A stretch of 64,000 bases of DNA from CAMCXE01 sp036520615 (lineage in GTDB: Bacteria > Pseudomonadota > Gammaproteobacteria > Pseudomonadales > Cellvibrionaceae): the NCBI GenBank assembly GCA_036520615.1, contig DATDJI010000082.1, positions 12,138 through 76,137 on the forward strand, given 5' to 3'. How positions within the stretch are numbered: position 1 is the first letter of the stretch; every line of letters begins with the position of its first letter. Below the pieces are notes generated by a model, which ran no database searches, had not been told where the DNA came from, and was given only the letters and a program-made list of their open reading frames with translations. Below are positions 17,410-25,667 of this stretch, one piece after another. The position numbers were made by a program, and so were the translations under genes.

Positions 17410-18207
17410 TTAAATATGTCCCATGTGTTTGCCGACTATTTGTAATAGAGGCTTAAATACTTTGGGGCCGGCGCAGACAACGTGGCCTTGTTCTAAATAT
17501 TCGTTGCCGCCTTTAAAATCACTAACCATGCCACCGGCTTCTTTTATTAACAAAATGCCCGCTGCCATATCCCATTCTTTTAAATTCATTTCCCAAAAGC
17601 CATCGAATCGGCCTGCAGCGACGTACGCAAGGTCTAAAGCAGCGGAGCCTGCGCGACGTACACCGGCTGTTTGACCGGCTACTTCTTTTAGGCAACTTAA
17701 ATAGTCGTCAATGTGCTCAAGAGCAAAACCGTTAAACGGCACGCCGGTGCCAATTAGGGCACCGTCTAGATTGCGGCGGCTGCTCACTCGAATACGGCGG
17801 TCATTTAAATGTGCGCCGCGACCCTTGCTGGCGGTAAATTCTTCCCGTTTAATTGGGTCGTATACCACAGCATGCGTGAGAACACCTTTATAGGTGCAGG
17901 CGATGGATACAGAAAAATGTGGAATGCCGTGCAGAAAATTCGTTGTGCCATCTAATGGGTCAATGATCCAAACATAATCACTGCTATTGTTGCTGCGGCC
18001 GGTTTCTTCACCTAAAAAAGCATGGTCGGGATAGGCCTTTTTCAGGTGATACATAATTTCTTGTTCGGCTTTTTTATCGATTTCACTTACGTAGTCGTTG
18101 CGACCTTTTTCTTCAATCGTCAGTAAATCTACGCGCTCAACAGCGCGTTCGATAATTTCACCAGCTTTGCGGGCGGCTCTAAGAGCCATAGTTAACATGG
18201 GTTCCAT
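17410..18207 (-). CDS. suhB: Inositol-1-monophosphatase family protein SuhB
   Basis: This 265-residue protein matches SuhB (267 in E. coli) in length. The metal and substrate motifs of inositol monophosphatases are present: FLGEETG, WIIDPLDGTTNFLHG and the C-terminal EWDMAAGILLIKEAGG. SuhB also binds RNA polymerase antitermination complexes in enterobacteria. The frame extends to 18261, but the ATG at 18207 gives the conserved start MEPMLTMALRAARKAGEII and is chosen. It is divergent from trmJ, the same arrangement as suhB-trmJ-iscR in E. coli. Confidence 0.93.
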   Translation of the reverse strand: MEPMLTMALRAARKAGEIIERAVERVDLLTIEEKGRNDYVSEIDKKAEQEIMYHLKKAYPDHAFLGEETGRSNNSSDYVWIIDPLDGTTNFLHGIPHFSVSIACTYKGVLTHAVVYDPIKREEFTASKGRGAHLNDRRIRVSSRRNLDGALIGTGVPFNGFALEHIDDYLSCLKEVAGQTAGVRRAGSAALDLAYVAAGRFDGFWEMNLKEWDMAAGILLIKEAGGMVSDFKGGNEYLEQGHVVCAGPKVFKPLLQIVGKHMGHI

Positions 18208-18356
18208 GGAGTAACTCAAGGTAGAGGGCAAAAAGCCGGGCATTGTAGCAGCGGGGGCCAATCCCAGCTAGCAATACTCCCGTCTGCAACGACTTCGCCT
18301 ACCGATTGGCTTCTGCTAGACTGCGCGGCTTTTTGCTACCTCCCCAAAGCCTCAAT

Positions 18357-19166
18357 ATGACAGCAGCCTGTTTTAATCGAATTCGCATCGTGCTAGTTAA
18401 CACCACTCACCCCGGCAATATTGGCGGTGCAGCGCGAGCCATGAAAAATATGGGGTTGGCGCGTTTAGTGTTGGTTGCACCTAAAGAATTCCCCTCTGAT
18501 CGAGCCATATGGCGCGCCGCCAGCGCTCAGGACGTATTAGAAAACGTACATATAGTAGAAACGCTTGAAGAAGCTGTAGCGGATTGCGCGTTGGTGTTAG
18601 GTACAAGCGCGCGGGAGCGTCGTATCCCTTGGCCGTTAATAACGCCCCGCCAATGTGGCGAGCGTGTTGTTACCGAAGCAGTTGCGGGCCATGAGATTGC
18701 CATTGTTTTCGGGCGCGAGGATCGCGGGCTTACCAATGAAGAGCTGCAGTTGTGCCAGTTCCATATTCATATCCCCTCTAATCCTGAATACAGTTCCTTG
18801 AATTTGGCGGCGGCTGTTCAGGTTATAGCTTACGAATTGCGAGTGCATTGGCTTGAGCGTGAGGCAGGACGCGAACTGGTATTTGACGACTGGGATCAAC
18901 CGCCAGCGGCAGCTAAAGATCTTGAGTTGTACTTCCAGCATTTGGAACAAACGTTAACCGAATTGAATTTCCTCACACCGGATAACCCTCGTCAGACGAT
19001 GACTCGCCTGCGGCGTTTATTCAATCGAGTGCGTTTGGATCAGATGGAATTATCGATTTTGCGTGGGATGTTGACCGGTATTCAAAATTTTATTTATCAC
19101 AGTCAAAAGCGCCTGGCCAAGGCTCAGGCGGGGGCTAAACCGGAGAACCCATCAATACCTGATTAA
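18357..19166 (+). CDS. trmJ: tRNA (cytidine/uridine-2'-O-)-methyltransferase TrmJ
   Basis: This 269-residue SPOUT-class methyltransferase 2'-O-methylates position 32 of tRNAs using S-adenosylmethionine. Diagnostic segments are RIVLVNTTHPGNIGGAARAM at the start, FGREDRGLTNEEL and IPSNPEYSSLNLAAAVQ (the trefoil-knot motifs). The C-terminal extension from about residue 170 is the TrmJ-type dimer and tRNA-binding part. The frame opens at 18306, but the ATG at 18357 fits the family start. It lies directly upstream of the isc promoter. Confidence 0.93.
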   Translation: MTAACFNRIRIVLVNTTHPGNIGGAARAMKNMGLARLVLVAPKEFPSDRAIWRAASAQDVLENVHIVETLEEAVADCALVLGTSARERRIPWPLITPRQCGERVVTEAVAGHEIAIVFGREDRGLTNEELQLCQFHIHIPSNPEYSSLNLAAAVQVIAYELRVHWLEREAGRELVFDDWDQPPAAAKDLELYFQHLEQTLTELNFLTPDNPRQTMTRLRRLFNRVRLDQMELSILRGMLTGIQNFIYHSQKRLAKAQAGAKPENPSIPD

Positions 19167-19179
19167 GGTAGTAGGATAT

Positions 19180-19212
19180 TTACTTGATTAAATTACTCAG
19201 GTATTTGATAAT
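19180..19212 (+). promoter_or_regulatory. isc operon promoter with type 1 IscR-binding site
   Basis: The 25 bases at 19180-19204 agree with the E. coli type 1 IscR consensus at 22 positions by manual alignment, including the outer CTTGA and TCAGGTAT elements. A sigma-70 promoter overlaps it: -35 TTGATT at 19184-19189, a 17-bp spacer, and -10 GATAAT at 19207-19212. Holo-IscR bound here would block RNA polymerase, giving the classic Fe-S feedback on iscR. Confidence 0.75.
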
Positions 19213-19236
19213 TTGAGGATAGATCAGGAGGCATGC

Positions 19237-19722
19237 ATGCGACTTACGACCAAAGGCCGCTACGCGGTTACAGCTATGTTAGATCTGGCCCTCCACGCAA
19301 CCAGCGGGCCAGTAAGCCTTGCCGATATATCCGGGCGGCAAGAAATTTCTCTTTCGTATCTTGAGCAGCTGTTTGCTAAGTTGCGGCAGAACCAGTTAGT
19401 TCAGAGCGTGCGCGGCCCAGGCGGTGGATATAGGTTAGGGCGCCCACAAGATGCCATATTTGTGGCTGAAATTATTGACGCGGTAAATGAGTCTGTAGAT
19501 GCGACCCATTGCGGAGGGCAAGGTAACTGCCAAAAAGGTGAGGTGTGTTTAACCCACTATCTGTGGAGTGATCTTAGCGATCAAATTCATCAGTTTTTAA
19601 GCGGAATCAGTCTTGCGAGCCTGGTTTCCCGACAGGACGTGCAACGCGTGAGCTTGCGGCAGGATGTTTTAGAGCAAAATCCGATTGTAGAAGACCGAAT
19701 TCCTCTGTCGCCGTTGTTGTGA
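19237..19722 (+). CDS. iscR: Fe-S cluster regulator IscR
   Basis: This 161-residue Rrf2-family regulator starts MRLTTKGRYAVTAMLDLA with an AGGAGG site five bases upstream; an upstream in-frame start at 19213 is less likely. The winged HTH (ISLSYLEQLFAKLRQ, RGPGGGYRLGR) is followed by three cysteines in the C-x5-C-x5-C pattern (HCGGQGNCQKGEVC) that ligate a [2Fe-2S] cluster. Holo-IscR represses its own operon; apo-IscR acts on other genes. A matching binding site lies just upstream at 19180-19204. Confidence 0.96.
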   Translation: MRLTTKGRYAVTAMLDLALHATSGPVSLADISGRQEISLSYLEQLFAKLRQNQLVQSVRGPGGGYRLGRPQDAIFVAEIIDAVNESVDATHCGGQGNCQKGEVCLTHYLWSDLSDQIHQFLSGISLASLVSRQDVQRVSLRQDVLEQNPIVEDRIPLSPLL

Positions 19723-19808
19723 GAGTGTTAAGCGGCGTGGAACCATTTTTGGATTTGGATTAGCCATTTGGGACCCGTTTTTTGGAACCAATTATTTTGG
19801 GAACAGAC

Positions 19809-21023
19809 ATGCAAACCCCTATTTATTTTGATTATTCAGCGACAACTCCCGTAGATCCTCAAGTTGCTGAGGCTATGATGAAATGTTTGACGAGCGAAGG
19901 TAACTTCGGCAACGCAGCTTCGCGCTCCCATGTATTTGGCTGGCGGGCGGAAGAGGCCGTTGAACACGCTCGCGAGCAATTGGCGCAATTAATTAATGCG
20001 GATCCGCGGGAAATCGTTTGGACCAGCGGCGCGACTGAATCGGATAACTTAGCGATTAAGGGAGTAGCGCTGTTCAATATTAAGCGCGGAAAACACCTTA
20101 TCACTTCAAAAATAGAACACAAAGCCGTATTGGATACCTGCAGGCAGCTTGAGCGTGAAGGCTTTGAGGTGACTTATTTGGAGCCCAACGCGGAAGGGAT
20201 AATTGATCCTCAAGCGGTGGCAGCGGCCATTCGTCCGGATACTACGCTTGTATCTTTGATGCACGTGAATAATGAAATCGGTGTAATTAATGACATCGCC
20301 GCTATAGGCGCTATTTGCCGGGAGCGGCATGTGCATTTTCATGTGGATGCGGCTCAAAGCGTAGGCAAAATCGCTATTGATATGGAGCAGCTGCCCGTGG
20401 ATTTGCTGTCCATCTCCGCACATAAAATGTATGGCCCTAAGGGTATCGGCGCATTATATGTGCGCCGTAAGCCACGCGTTCGCATAGAAGCGCAAATTCA
20501 CGGTGGTGGGCATGAGCGCGGCATGCGTTCCGGTACTTTGCCCACCCATCAAATTGTCGGTTTAGGGGCTGCGGCGGCGGTAGCTAAAGCGCGTTTAGAC
20601 GCTGATTATCAGCATGCTATAACTTTGCGTGAGCGTTTTTTAGCAGGTATTAGCGATATTGAACAGGTACACATTAACGGCTCTGCCAGTAAAAGTGTGC
20701 CGCATATTTTGAATGTAAGTTTTGCCTTTGTAGAAGGTGAATCCTTAATTATGTCGCTGAAGGATTTGGCAGTTTCATCGGGCTCTGCGTGTACATCAGC
20801 GAGTTTAGAGCCAAGCTACGTCTTGCGTGCTTTAGGATTATCCGATGAATTAGCCCACAGCTCGTTACGGTTTGGATTTGGCCGTGGCACCAGCGCAGAA
20901 GAAGTGGATTTTGCCGTAGACAAAATTCATTACGCGGTGAATAAATTGCGGGAGCTTTCGCCTTTATGGGATATGTACAAAGACGGTATTGATTTAAATA
21001 CGGTGGAATGGGCTGCCCATTAG
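19809..21023 (+). CDS. iscS: Cysteine desulfurase IscS
   Basis: This 404-residue PLP enzyme has the same length as E. coli IscS. It converts cysteine to alanine and a protein persulfide that feeds Fe-S assembly and tRNA thiolation. Present are the PLP-lysine motif SAHKMYGPKG, HVDAAQSVGK, and the mobile-loop cysteine in SSGSACTSASLEP. The ATG at 19809 (MQTPIYFDYSATTPVD) is chosen over the upstream frame start at 19782. It is the second gene of the isc operon. Confidence 0.96.
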   Translation: MQTPIYFDYSATTPVDPQVAEAMMKCLTSEGNFGNAASRSHVFGWRAEEAVEHAREQLAQLINADPREIVWTSGATESDNLAIKGVALFNIKRGKHLITSKIEHKAVLDTCRQLEREGFEVTYLEPNAEGIIDPQAVAAAIRPDTTLVSLMHVNNEIGVINDIAAIGAICRERHVHFHVDAAQSVGKIAIDMEQLPVDLLSISAHKMYGPKGIGALYVRRKPRVRIEAQIHGGGHERGMRSGTLPTHQIVGLGAAAAVAKARLDADYQHAITLRERFLAGISDIEQVHINGSASKSVPHILNVSFAFVEGESLIMSLKDLAVSSGSACTSASLEPSYVLRALGLSDELAHSSLRFGFGRGTSAEEVDFAVDKIHYAVNKLRELSPLWDMYKDGIDLNTVEWAAH

Positions 21024-21047
21024 TTGGCCCGTTAGCGAGGTAAGGTT

Positions 21048-21431
21048 ATGGCATACAGTGAAAAAGTAATTGACCATTATGAAAATCCACGCAATGTGGG
21101 CAAGTTGGACGCAGACGCTAACAATGTAGGCACCGGCATGGTAGGCGCACCCGCCTGTGGCGATGTAATGCGTTTGCAAATTCAAGTAAATGATCAAGGC
21201 GTAATTGAAGACGCCAAATTTAAGACTTACGGGTGTGGCTCTGCCATTGCTTCCAGCTCTTTATTGACAGAATGGGTAAAAGGCAAAACCTTGGCTGAAG
21301 CATCGTTAATTAAAAATGTTGATATTGCCGAAGAGTTAGCGCTACCACCGGTCAAAATCCACTGCTCGGTATTAGCAGAAGATGCTATTCGCGCAGCTAT
21401 TGAAGATTTGCGCAAAAAGCGCGGCGGGTAG
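21048..21431 (+). CDS. iscU: Fe-S cluster scaffold IscU
   Basis: This 127-residue scaffold protein on which [2Fe-2S] clusters are built has all three ligand cysteines (GAPACGD, KTYGCGSA, KIHCSVLAEDA) and the HscA-binding LPPVK motif. It lies 24 bp after iscS with an AGGT ribosome site. Length and sequence are typical of the gammaproteobacterial IscU. Confidence 0.96.
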   Translation: MAYSEKVIDHYENPRNVGKLDADANNVGTGMVGAPACGDVMRLQIQVNDQGVIEDAKFKTYGCGSAIASSSLLTEWVKGKTLAEASLIKNVDIAEELALPPVKIHCSVLAEDAIRAAIEDLRKKRGG

Positions 21432-21460
21432 GTTTAATTAGTATTAAGGGGGAGAATATT

Positions 21461-21784
21461 ATGGCCCTTACAATGTCATCAGCAGCAGTGCATCACGTTA
21501 AAAAACATCTGCAAAGCCGCGGTAAAGGTATTGGGATTCGTCTTGGGGTTAAAACCACTGGCTGTTCTGGTCTTTCCTACGTATTGGAATTTGTGGATAG
21601 TTTTAACGAAGAAGACGAATTGTTTCAGCAGGATGGTTTTTCGCTCGTCGTTGATCCTAAAAGCCTGTCGTACTTAGATGGTACGGAATTGGACTTTGCC
21701 AAAGAGGGTTTGAACGAAGGTTTTAAGTTTAATAATCCTAATGTGAAAAACGAATGTGGCTGTGGAGAGAGTTTTCACGTTTAG
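21461..21784 (+). CDS. iscA: A-type Fe-S carrier IscA
   Basis: This 107-residue A-type carrier has the three conserved cysteines (KTTGCSGLSY and ECGCGESF at the C-terminus) and the conserved LDFAKEGLNEGFKFNNPN region. It transfers iron or Fe-S clusters to target proteins. An AAGGGGGAG ribosome site precedes the ATG. It is followed by a 207-bp gap containing an intrinsic terminator before hscB. Confidence 0.95.
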   Translation: MALTMSSAAVHHVKKHLQSRGKGIGIRLGVKTTGCSGLSYVLEFVDSFNEEDELFQQDGFSLVVDPKSLSYLDGTELDFAKEGLNEGFKFNNPNVKNECGCGESFHV

Positions 21785-21950
21785 TAAATTGTGATACTGG
21801 GTATGAATTATCACTTCCCGTTCTAAGTCAGTTGGCTAAAATATAATTGCTTATTAAATTTATACTATGTTTTGTTGGGTCGCATGGACGTGAGCTTAAT
21901 CTGCGCCAGAGTTAATTTAAACCTTTAATAAACACTTATAAAAGTCTGCA

Positions 21951-21979
21951 GGCTGGGTTGCCCCGGCCTTTTTATTTTT
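21951..21979 (+). terminator. Intrinsic terminator between iscA and hscB
   Basis: A 7-bp GC-rich stem (21951-21957 with 21962-21968, one G-U pair, 4-base loop) is followed by TTTTTATTTTT at 21969-21979. The end of the T-run lies only 12 bases before the hscB GTG. It would end or attenuate transcription from the isc promoter after iscA. Confidence 0.75.
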
Positions 21980-21991
21980 GGAAAATCCTAA

Positions 21992-22513
21992 GTGATCCAA
22001 CAAAATTATTTTGAATTATTCCAATTACCTCAGGCGTTTGATGTAGACCAAGCAGCTCTTGCCTCTGCTTATCGTAAAGTACAACAACAAGTTCATCCGG
22101 ATAAGTTTGCAGGCCTGCCCGCTGCTGAGCAGCGCATCGCAGTGCAATTTGCCTCTTATGTAAACCAGGCCTATGACACTTTGCGTCATAGCGTCAAACG
22201 TGGCGAGTATTTGTTAGCATTGGCGGGCCAGGGCGAGTCGATGCAGAACAGTACAACCCAGGATTCGGCCTTTTTAATTCAGCAAATGCAGTGGCGCGAG
22301 ACTTTGGGCGAATGCCAGCTCGAAGCTGAACCCCTTAAAGCACTAGATAAATTACGTCTGGAAGCCAAGCGGGAAATGAGCGCATTAGAAGGGCAATTTG
22401 GAGCGGCGTATCAGGGGCAAGACTGGCCCTTAGCGCGGCAAATTTTGGGCAAGCTTATGTTTGTAAATAAGTTGTTAGCCGATATTCATCAGCATGAAGA
22501 TCAATTTCTTTAA
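21992..22513 (+). CDS. hscB: Fe-S assembly co-chaperone HscB
   Basis: This 173-residue J-type co-chaperone starts with GTG (MIQQNYFELFQLPQAF). The J domain at residues 1-75 contains the HPD motif (QVHPDKFAGLP), and the C-terminal helical domain binds IscU. E. coli HscB has 171 residues. It stimulates the ATPase of HscA, encoded 24 bp downstream. The start follows closely on a terminator, so expression depends on read-through or on a promoter within 21785-21950. Confidence 0.94.
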   Translation: MIQQNYFELFQLPQAFDVDQAALASAYRKVQQQVHPDKFAGLPAAEQRIAVQFASYVNQAYDTLRHSVKRGEYLLALAGQGESMQNSTTQDSAFLIQQMQWRETLGECQLEAEPLKALDKLRLEAKREMSALEGQFGAAYQGQDWPLARQILGKLMFVNKLLADIHQHEDQFL

Positions 22514-22537
22514 CGAAAAGTCTTTAACGGTTAAATC

Positions 22538-24418
22538 ATGGCGCTTTTGCAGATTTCTGAACCGGGGCTAAGCCCCGCACCCCATGCGCGCAAGTTGGCC
22601 GCAGGTATTGATTTGGGTACAACCAATTCCCTTGTGGCGAGTGTGCGCTCGGGTACGCCTACTGCTTTGGTGGATGAGCAAGGCACTAGTCTTTTACCCT
22701 CAGTAGTATGTTACCGAGCTGAGGATGTGTTGGTGGGCGCGATTGCTAAAAGCCAGGCGGCGCAAAATCCTCTGAATACAATTAGCTCTGTTAAACGCTT
22801 GATGGGGCGTAGTTTAAAAGACGTTAAAAGCCTGGGGCGAAACCTTCCCTATCAGTTAAGTGAAGGGGAAAACCAGGTGCCGCTAATTCACACCGAAGGC
22901 GGCGCCAAAACTGCAGTGGAGGTTTCAGCCGATATTTTGCGCGTACTAGCCAAGAGGGCGACCGAAGCATTGGGTGGGCCGCTGGAGGGTTGTGTAATTA
23001 CAGTACCGGCTTATTTTGATGATGCTCAGCGCCAAGCGACTAAAGATGCGGGGCGTTTGGCTGGTTTAAATGTGCTGAGGCTACTTAACGAACCCACAGC
23101 TGCGGCGGTGGCGTACGGCCTTGATCAGTCGGAAGAAGGCGTGATTGCTGTTTATGACTTGGGCGGTGGTACGTTTGATATTTCTATTTTGCGGTTGAGC
23201 CGAGGTGTATTTGAGGTGCTTGCCACTGGCGGTGATTCTGCCTTGGGCGGAGACGATCTAGATCATACTCTGGCCGAATATTTTATTGACCAATGGCAGT
23301 TGGGAGATGACTTATCTCCTTCTCTGCAGCGGCAGTTATTGGATCTGGCTCGTGCAACGAAAGAGCGGTTGACTGAGGAGGAAACTGTAAGCGTCGTATT
23401 GGCTGAGCATAAACTTGAGCTTACTCGTAGCCAATTTAATAGCATGATCGATCCACTTATTGAGAAAACTCTGCTGGCATGTCGCCGCGCTGTGCGTGAC
23501 TCCGGTGTGACAATGGAAGAGATTTTTAATGTGGTAATGGTGGGCGGCTCTACCCGTACGCCCCGGGTGCGCGAGAGAGTAGGTGAATTGTTTGGCCGGC
23601 CGCCGCTGGTGTCTATTGATCCTGATAAGGTAATTGCGCTGGGCGCCGCCATTCAAGCCGATGTACTTGTGGGCAATAAACCAGCCGATGAATTGCTACT
23701 GTTGGATGTGATTCCTCTATCTCTCGGCCTTGAGACCATGGGTGGCTTGGTAGAAAAAATTATCGAGCGCAATACTACTATCCCTGTCGCTAAAGCCCAG
23801 GAATTTACTACTTTCAAGGACGGCCAAACCGCCATGGCTTTGCACGTAGTGCAGGGGGAGCGCGATTTGGTCAGCCATTGTCGATCGCTGGCGCGCTTTG
23901 AGCTGCGCAATATTCCGCCACGCGTCGCCGGTGCCGCACACATAGTAGTGACTTTTCAAGTGGATGCAGATGGCTTGTTAAGCGTAAGCGCACAGGAAAA
24001 ATCCACCGGTGTACAAGCGGCAATAGTAGTAAAACCCTCCTATGGGTTAGACGATGACAGCATCACCCGCATGCTCAAAGAATCCTTTGCACATGCCAAA
24101 GAAGACATGTTCGAGCGCGCCTTGCGCGAGCAAAAAGTAGAGGCAGAACGGGTGATAGAGGCTTTAGTTAACGCCCTGGAAAAAGACGGAAGTCGACTTT
24201 TGGACCCAGCAGAATACGAGCAAATAACTACGGGCCTGGAAAAGTTGCGTGAAGCTCATAACGCTCAAGATGCCGATGCTATTCGGCGTGATATTGATGC
24301 GCTCGCGTTACTGTCGGAACAGTTTGCTGCACGGCGCATGGATGATGCCATCCACAGTGCTTTGACTGGGCGTTCCGTGGATGAAGTGGCCGCTGCGAAC
24401 CCTGTTCACAATAATTAG
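22538..24418 (+). CDS. hscA: Fe-S assembly Hsp70 chaperone HscA
   Basis: This 626-residue specialised Hsp70 releases Fe-S clusters from IscU to acceptors. ATPase signatures are GIDLGTTNSLVA, YDLGGGTFDIS and VVMVGGSTRTPRVRE; the substrate-binding domain starts near residue 390 (LLLDVIPLSLGLETMGG). It differs from DnaK in lacking the acidic EEVD-type tail and in its location next to hscB and fdx. Its length is close to the 616 residues of E. coli HscA. Confidence 0.95.
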   Translation: MALLQISEPGLSPAPHARKLAAGIDLGTTNSLVASVRSGTPTALVDEQGTSLLPSVVCYRAEDVLVGAIAKSQAAQNPLNTISSVKRLMGRSLKDVKSLGRNLPYQLSEGENQVPLIHTEGGAKTAVEVSADILRVLAKRATEALGGPLEGCVITVPAYFDDAQRQATKDAGRLAGLNVLRLLNEPTAAAVAYGLDQSEEGVIAVYDLGGGTFDISILRLSRGVFEVLATGGDSALGGDDLDHTLAEYFIDQWQLGDDLSPSLQRQLLDLARATKERLTEEETVSVVLAEHKLELTRSQFNSMIDPLIEKTLLACRRAVRDSGVTMEEIFNVVMVGGSTRTPRVRERVGELFGRPPLVSIDPDKVIALGAAIQADVLVGNKPADELLLLDVIPLSLGLETMGGLVEKIIERNTTIPVAKAQEFTTFKDGQTAMALHVVQGERDLVSHCRSLARFELRNIPPRVAGAAHIVVTFQVDADGLLSVSAQEKSTGVQAAIVVKPSYGLDDDSITRMLKESFAHAKEDMFERALREQKVEAERVIEALVNALEKDGSRLLDPAEYEQITTGLEKLREAHNAQDADAIRRDIDALALLSEQFAARRMDDAIHSALTGRSVDEVAAANPVHNN

Positions 24419-24428
24419 GTAAATAGCC

Positions 24429-24767
24429 ATGACCAAAATTGTATTTTTGCCGCACCACGAAATTTGCCCGGAAGGCGCGACAATTGAAGCTAATCCAGGG
24501 GAGAGTATTTGTGAAGCCGCTCTGCGCAACCGCATCGGCATCGACCACGCCTGCGAAATGAGCTGCGCCTGCACCACTTGCCACGTAATTATTCGCAAGG
24601 GTTATTTTTCTCTAGAGCCACCCGATGAATTAGAAGAGGATTACTTGGATAAAGCCTGGGGATTGGAAGCTGATTCGCGCTTAAGTTGTCAAGCGCTGGT
24701 AGGTGATGAAGAGTTGCTGGTGGAAATTCCCAAATACACGATCAATATGGTTAGTGAAAAACACTAG
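24429..24767 (+). CDS. fdx: [2Fe-2S] ferredoxin of the isc operon
   Basis: This 112-residue adrenodoxin-type ferredoxin has cluster ligands in the pattern C-x5-C-x2-C plus a distal Cys (CEMSCACTTC and RLSCQAL). It supplies electrons for cluster assembly on IscU. It lies 10 bp after hscA. In E. coli iscX follows directly, whereas here a membrane-protein gene intervenes. Confidence 0.95.
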   Translation: MTKIVFLPHHEICPEGATIEANPGESICEAALRNRIGIDHACEMSCACTTCHVIIRKGYFSLEPPDELEEDYLDKAWGLEADSRLSCQALVGDEELLVEIPKYTINMVSEKH

Positions 24768-24834
24768 GATTTACTAAAAGTTGTTAATTTAATAACTTTA
24801 GTGTTTGCAAGGAATTAAAAAACGAGATTAAACG

Positions 24835-25285
24835 ATGAATAGTGTTTTAAAAAATGAGACACAAATTAAATTAGATCCACGGTTGGATATTGGGCGGAAT
24901 TTTTCTGTTATATGGCCTGGTAGCTGCTTATGACTATGTAATGAGTTTAAGCCAAGGAGCAGTTTATTATCGTGCATCCGGCATGAGCCAGATGCAGGTT
25001 GAGTATTTTTCGAGCATTCCTGCGTGGGCAATCATCGGCTGGACATTGTCTGTTTGGGGCGGATTATTTGCTGCACTGGCTTTATTTTTCCGGCGTCGTT
25101 TTTCCCAAGTTTTATTTTTACTCTCATTGGTCGGCGGTTTGATTTATATAACGCATGTGCTTGTTCTCTCAGCAGGGCGAGAGGCTATGGGTGTTTTATG
25201 GTTAATGCCTATTATTATTACCGTTATTACAGCTGCCATGGTTTTCTATTGCCAGCGTCTAATTAACGTAAATATTTTAATTTAG
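24835..25285 (+). pseudogene. Frameshifted small membrane protein gene inside the isc operon
   Basis: The coding content is split over two frames. From the ATG at 24835 the frame reads MNSVLKNETQIKLDPR and then runs to a stop near 24932. From about 24880 the next frame reads WILGGIFLLYGLVAAYDYVM and continues to 25285 with four hydrophobic segments and no ATG near its beginning (only a TTG at 24890). Removing one T near 24880 joins the parts into one protein of about 149 residues, resembling small four-helix membrane proteins annotated in other proteobacteria. Either the gene is disrupted, the base is an assembly error, or frameshifting is programmed. No slippery heptamer is obvious. Confidence 0.6.
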
Positions 25286-25463
25286 TGATGTAATTTTCGT
25301 ATGGGAAAGCGGTAGGTACATAACGCGTTTCTGGCGTCTTCTTTGACATTTCAGGTTTTTGCCAGCATTGTTTAAATAGCGTTTCTTGAGCCTCCTGAGC
25401 ATAAGCATTCTAAAAAACCCCAAAGTCAAATATCGCTTAATTCCACAGCTAATGAGGCCAATT

Positions 25464-25658
25464 ATGAAGTGGACCGATGTAAACGAAATTGCCATTGAGT
25501 TGGTTGAAGCACACGGCGACGTAGACCCTCAATGGGTGAATTTTGTCGATCTGCGCGCTTGGGTAATGGCATTGCCAGGTTTCGATGATGATCCGAATCG
25601 TTGCGGCGAAAAGGTGTTGGAAGCTATCCAAATGGCTTGGTTGGACGAGGCCCGTTAG
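25464..25658 (+). CDS. iscX: Fe-S assembly protein IscX
   Basis: This 64-residue acidic protein (MKWTDVNEIAIELVEAHGDV, then DPQWVNFVDLRAWV) matches IscX, which binds IscS and iron and tunes cluster assembly. The start at 25464 has GAGG six bases upstream; the frame extends further upstream to 25386, but those residues do not fit the family. It is separated from fdx by the frameshifted membrane gene. Confidence 0.93.
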   Translation: MKWTDVNEIAIELVEAHGDVDPQWVNFVDLRAWVMALPGFDDDPNRCGEKVLEAIQMAWLDEAR

Positions 25659-25667
25659 CCACCGGCA

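Noticed and set aside
24890..25285. TTG-started 131-residue membrane protein as an intact gene
   Set aside because: The start lacks a ribosome site and family-like N-terminal residues are found in the adjacent frame just upstream, which favours a frameshift.
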